A stretch of 64,000 nt of DNA from Apostichopus japonicus (taxonomy: Eukaryota; Echinodermata; Holothuroidea; Aspidochirotida; Stichopodidae): positions 23,205,001 to 23,269,000 of the forward strand of contig NC_092580.1 in NCBI RefSeq assembly GCF_037975245.1, read 5' to 3'. The notes under the pieces are model-generated. The model was not told the DNA's origin. It did not search any database and saw only the letters and a list, made by a program, of their open reading frames with translations. The position numbers were made by a program, and so were the translations under genes. Below, one piece after another: positions 61,375-64,000 of the stretch. How positions within the stretch are numbered: position 1 is the stretch's first letter; the number at the start of each line of letters is the position of its first letter.

Positions 61375-63311
61375 TTGACTTGGTGATAGAGGTGCCAGGT
61401 TGGCATATATACATACAGTAATATTGATAAAGAACGCATCAAAAGTTTACACGATCCTCAGTGATCTGAAATTATCACTAGAAGCCAACAAAGTAAATTG
61501 TGGGGCAAGCTCACACAATCATACATACTTAACTCGCCACATCCCCCAACTCCATACCTACAGTAAAGTGTACCGTACTCGGAATAAATACGTATAAAGT
61601 CTGAAATTGCCAACAAATCCAGAGAAAACGTGGCATTTAGTGACACTCTTGTGTGTCATTAATTATTAACCATTTCAAATGCAGCTTTTGGAGAGCCTTT
61701 CTTGGTGTTGGTTGATTAGTTCATAAGACTATATTTTGTAGTGAGGATTCAAGCGTGCTCCGTCTGATCAGAAAATTGAGAATTAAGCACTCTCAAAGTG
61801 GATTAATGCTCACGACTCTAACTTGACAGATATTAAAGGGATAGACGTTCTGGCATTTCGTCGTTTTGCATTAATAAGTTATCCATACATTCGCTGCATA
61901 CAAGGTTTCCAGGGTGTGTCCTTTGTTACAAGTTTTAGTTTCATAGCGGTTGAAATTACAGTAGGTTAGTCGTATGCGTGACAGTTTATAATACCAGTTG
62001 GGGGAAGTGAGAAGGTCAGAATTATTTTGTTCACTGTAAGCCAACGATCTTATGCAGCTTTGTCTGTGATCCAAAGGTTTGTTGTGTCTTGTGTTTTGTC
62101 TTGTTTTCCTTAATTTGCTTTCTGTCTCTAAACAAAGAAATGTTTTTGCAAATTCTCTTCCAGAATTTGTGAAAGATCTACTGTACTTGATTGCTTTTTG
62201 TGTTTTTAAGTAGCTTTTACAAGCATAGGGTTTTGATTTGCTTCCTCGCTAACCTGTCTCCTCACAGCATCATCACTGTTTGCTCTAGCATGTCTAGAGT
62301 GAAGTGAAGTAACCTTCTTAGCACTGCACGACCCTAGGGACAGGTCACTGCCTGTCGATGGGTATCCACCCTCCCCCCCACCCCTCATTCCTTCACCCAA
62401 CTTGTTTGTTTTCTATGTTAGCTTTGTCATTAAACTGTTTGAATCTGCTTTCAGACCAGTATCCATCAAGAGACATCTCTCAGTGTTCACCGTCTTACTA
62501 TTTAGTCTCATACTAAGTAGCTCAATATGGTATCCTAACTTCTCCCCCACCCCCCCCCCCGCCCTCACCCCCAACCAAATCTCAAAAAAGGCCAGTTCAG
62601 GTTTTAGGGTAAGCCGCTACTACCTTCTTTGCTTCCTACAGATAGTACTAGATTTATATTTTGCACTATATTATCAGTGCTGCAATACTATATTATCAGT
62701 GCTGCAATTCTTTTAACATCCGTTGTTGCTGTTTCACCGACATGTTTGTAACAGTAATGGCGGTTTTCGTATTAGACAAAACTTTCAGTATAATATGTGT
62801 CTTGGTTACCAATCACCAATCTTTACCTCACGGTGACAGGCTCTTCAAGAGCTTTAGATGGGATTGGATGACATATGAGATCTTGGCAAAATGTAGGGGT
62901 TGTGGAGAGTTCACAGGAGTTCGTGGGAGTGAGTAATAATTCAAGGAGATACTTTGCATCAACTCTGCAGTGATTTTAGAGAACATAAACAGAAATACTG
63001 TATATTAAGTCTGGGGGGACGGGGGGATTGATCGCTGTTCTGCATGAGGGTTGGGTCTATTTAAATTGATTGGGTTTCCAATATAAATGAATGCAAAAAA
63101 ATGCTCAAGTGGTGAGAAACATTTCTTACATTGTGTTACGTGCAAGATGTTGAAACCTATGCCCCTCTAGGAACCCATTTGAAAATGCTCTTAGATTGAA
63201 ATTGATATTTTAACCCAAAGCCACCTGTTGAAGCTTTACTGTACGTACAGTTCTGTACAGTATTGTACTTAAAGAGTATAATCATCTCATTCTGTGAAAT
63301 GTACTTGTACG
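61375..63311. other. No gene seen
   Basis: Intron-like sequence with C-rich runs (62370-62390, 62540-62560). No feature recognised. Confidence 0.45.
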
Positions 63312-64000
63312 CAGTGTTCGACTTATGGCCAAAAAATTGCATAGCAACAAATTTCGACAATTGCTATACAATATTTTTGTTGCATAGCAGTACCCCAAAA
63401 TTGAATAGCAGTTTTGAAATTACCACAAAATGGACCAAATGTTGGCGATCAATGTATTAACTAGAAAATGTTTGTGTATTATTATTATTTATACTAGTGT
63501 TGCTACGATAATCGTTTTCAATATCAGTATCGGCCGATATTTGCAAGATCGGCAGCATATCGGTATCGGTAAAATTTTGCCTAATTGTCTATAACAGCAA
63601 ACCGATATTGAACTTTTCTTTTTAACAGCAGAGCTACCTGTACTTATTTATACTTGCAATGATTTGTTAATCTGCCCAAGACGATCCATTTCTTTAGCGT
63701 CAGTTAAAGTCAGATTCATTTTCGATTAATATCCATGGAAACCTGACTCTCCGTAACATCTAAAAACACGTCTACGGCGCGCGAATATAACCAATGACCT
63801 TCGTGAACCTTGGCCTACACACAGCATTAGTGCAGCATATATACACTGTACTAACCATTCATTTCCTCAAAGGCCTCCTTGAAAACCTTGAACATGATGC
63901 ATTCAGTAACTGCACAGTTCAGCAGTGTTGGAAAACCTTGTTCAATTTCCCGCGAACACACTGCCGATTTCCCGCCGGTGTTCGCCTGCCTAGCACGCGT
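63312..64000. mobile_element. Second copy of the inner hAT element, cut by the window end
   Basis: Starts CAGTGTTCGACTTATGGCC at 63312 and follows 12179-12850 closely, including the TATCGG subterminal repeats, with a few substitutions and one replaced segment near 63692-63715. The preceding 8-mer is CTTGTACG, different from the first copy, as expected for an independent insertion. Confidence 0.88.

Overview
This window looks like nuclear DNA from an invertebrate animal. It is AT-rich and intron-rich, with long (TA)n and (GTAT)n microsatellites and a dense mix of transposable elements (CR1/L2-like LINEs, Penelope-like elements, hAT and TTAA-type DNA transposons, tRNA-derived SINEs). A marine deuterostome such as an echinoderm is plausible from the general look, but nothing in the sequence proves it.

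Host genes. Two paralogous genes lie in tandem on the minus strand: gene B (exons between 16070 and 10284, 316 aa predicted) and gene A (exons between 40627 and 27061, 335 aa predicted). Each has four coding exons, all joined in phase 1 at GT/AG sites. Each encodes a short N-terminal membrane anchor followed by a PAPS-dependent sulfotransferase domain of the WSCD type. They are probably type II Golgi enzymes. On the plus strand, one clean coding exon at 49298-49445 looks like the first exon of an ST7 homologue. The remaining 14.5 kb to the window end would then be its first intron.

Mobile DNA, left to right. A minus-strand LINE (5580-2985) is split by a TTAA element (3651-4672), which itself carries a 664-bp insert. 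A hAT MITE with a perfect 8-bp target duplication is at 7145-7534. One hAT element sits inside another at 11944-13867, within an intron of gene B. Elements with TATGG...CCATA ends and 6-bp target duplications occur at 16289-16729, 17882-18416, 34813-37012 and 45179-45606. Each is filled with its own unrelated short palindromic or minisatellite array. A LINE (25119-25738) and a Penelope-like element (28045-29606) are each embedded in (TA)n. The Penelope-like element carries a hammerhead-ribozyme core. A nest at 34572-37145 has three levels. A second Penelope-like copy (45040-45960) is interrupted by one of the 6-bp-TSD elements. LINE fragments in both orientations lie at 45970-47785. A TTAA-flanked element at 53428-55061 carries a decayed THAP domain. 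A second copy of the inner hAT element runs off the window end.

The best candidate for something undescribed is the TATGG/6-bp-TSD family: its ends are conserved between copies while its satellite-like interior is replaced from copy to copy.
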